Shown here: positions 63,414-64,000 of the stretch, piece after piece
Layout: the number at the start of each line of letters is the position of its first letter
Numbering within the stretch: the first letter of the stretch is position 1
Source: Catalinimonas niigatensis
GTDB taxonomy: Bacteria > Bacteroidota > Bacteroidia > Cytophagales > Cyclobacteriaceae
Length of the DNA stretch: 64,000 nucleotides
Direction: 5' to 3'
Assembly (NCBI RefSeq): GCF_030506285.1
Contig: NZ_CP119422.1
Span: forward strand, 5,815,501 to 5,879,500
Notes under the pieces: model-generated
Database searches by the model: none
What the model was told of the DNA's origin: nothing
Seen by the model: only the letters and a program-made list of their open reading frames with translations
Position numbers and translations under genes: made by a program

Positions 63414-64000
63414 ATGAAATCCATCCAACGTATCCTTGTACCCACTGACTTTTCTACTACAGCGAATAATGCACTTATCTATGCTCTTGCCTTTGCCCAG
63501 GAAGTAGACGCAGAAGTCTTTATTTTACATGCATACCAGCTTCCTGTTCCCCCTTCCTATCATTATCCAGTGGGCTATTACGAAGCAGTAAACCCTGAGC
63601 AATTCAAAAGAGAAGCTGATAAAAGGATGGGAGAACTTCGGCATGATTTCCTCTATGCTCCTAAAGTAACCTATGAATGTATCACTCATCTGGGACCTGC
63701 AACGGATAGTATTGAAAGTATGGCGATAGAGAAAAACGTTGATTTGATAATCATGGGAACCCGTAAAGCAGAAGGAGCAAAAGCATGGTTTGGAAGTGTG
63801 ACTACAGATACTGTAAAGCATAGCAAGTATCCGGTATTGACTATACCCCAAGATGCCCAATTTGTACGTCCTAAAAAAATAGTATTAGCCACTAGCCTAG
63901 TCCGTTTTAATCATTTTGATTTAGAAGTATTGGATACGCTAAAGACGATAGCCCAACTCTTTGAAGCTGATATTGATATTTTACATGTTCATCCGGAAAA
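63414..64000 (+). CDS. universal stress protein, partial at window end
   Basis: The frame opens at an ATG at 63414 (MKSIQRILVPTDFSTTANNA) and runs past the window end, with 195 codons visible. The first UspA domain is complete and has the loop MGTRKAEGAKAWFGSVTTD (second Gly replaced by Lys). The second starts KKIVLATSLVRFNHFDLEVL. The real gene extends past base 64000. It is the fifth USP gene in the window. Confidence 0.9.
   Translation, partial: MKSIQRILVPTDFSTTANNALIYALAFAQEVDAEVFILHAYQLPVPPSYHYPVGYYEAVNPEQFKREADKRMGELRHDFLYAPKVTYECITHLGPATDSIESMAIEKNVDLIIMGTRKAEGAKAWFGSVTTDTVKHSKYPVLTIPQDAQFVRPKKIVLATSLVRFNHFDLEVLDTLKTIAQLFEADIDILHVHPE

Overview
The window comes from a Bacteroidota genome, most likely a marine or soil Cytophagales-type bacterium. 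The evidence is a type IX secretion (T9SS) cargo protein with a gliding-motility C-terminal domain next to a PorP/SprF protein, a SusC/SusD pair with an ECF sigma factor and FecR anti-sigma factor, PadR-linked FtsX-type permeases, and a Bacteroidota-type -7 box (TATCTTTG) before the stressosome operon. No tRNA, rRNA or CRISPR array was recognised.

Layout. 0.1-2.1 kb: an unknown protein and a TolB-like lipoprotein (both minus), then a gene-poor stretch with a decayed serine recombinase. 3.2-13.0 kb: a tight three-gene operon (2188-aa repeat adhesin, PorP/SprF, OmpA-like protein), a typical T9SS cargo/anchor module. 13.3-18.5 kb: a GH16-like secreted glycosidase, a TonB-dependent receptor and a PstS-like binding protein. 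19.4-20.3 kb: a TolB-like pseudogene. 20.8-30.2 kb: a polysaccharide utilisation locus (sigma, FecR, SusC with an STN domain, SusD, GH95 alpha-L-fucosidase-type lipoprotein). 30.3-31.05 kb: relics of a tyrosine recombinase and of a molybdenum-hydroxylase [2Fe-2S] subunit. 31.2-36.8 kb: an acyl-CoA oxidase-like enzyme, a beta-lactamase-fold lipoprotein and two small secreted proteins bordered by attC-like inverted repeats. 36.8-41.2 kb: a gene-poor region with a 42-bp periodic repeat array, a PepSY membrane protein and an IS630 relic.

41.2-45.7 kb: a stressosome operon (RsbR, RsbS, RsbT, an ATPase/SpoIIE-phosphatase fusion, an RsbT-like/histidine-kinase fusion) ending in a response regulator broken by a frameshift and lacking its phospho-acceptor Asp. 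46.0-49.0 kb: PadR regulator and FtsX-family permease. 49.2-51.1 kb: an IS5-type relic and a PaaK/CapK-like adenylating enzyme. 51.1-53.8 kb: an Mla-type lipid transport operon (MlaE, MlaF, MlaD) on the minus strand.

54.2-64.0 kb: a stress/dormancy-type block with five universal stress proteins (the last cut by the window end), an Acg-like nitroreductase, a metallo-beta-lactamase/rhodanese fusion, a Na/Pi cotransporter, a cyclic-nucleotide-binding protein without a DNA-binding domain and a DUF2267-like protein. Three intergenic regions of this block share a TGACATAGATCA-like sequence, which suggests a common regulator. The two most interesting systems are this block and the stressosome operon. 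All functional assignments are by motif reading; no database search was run.
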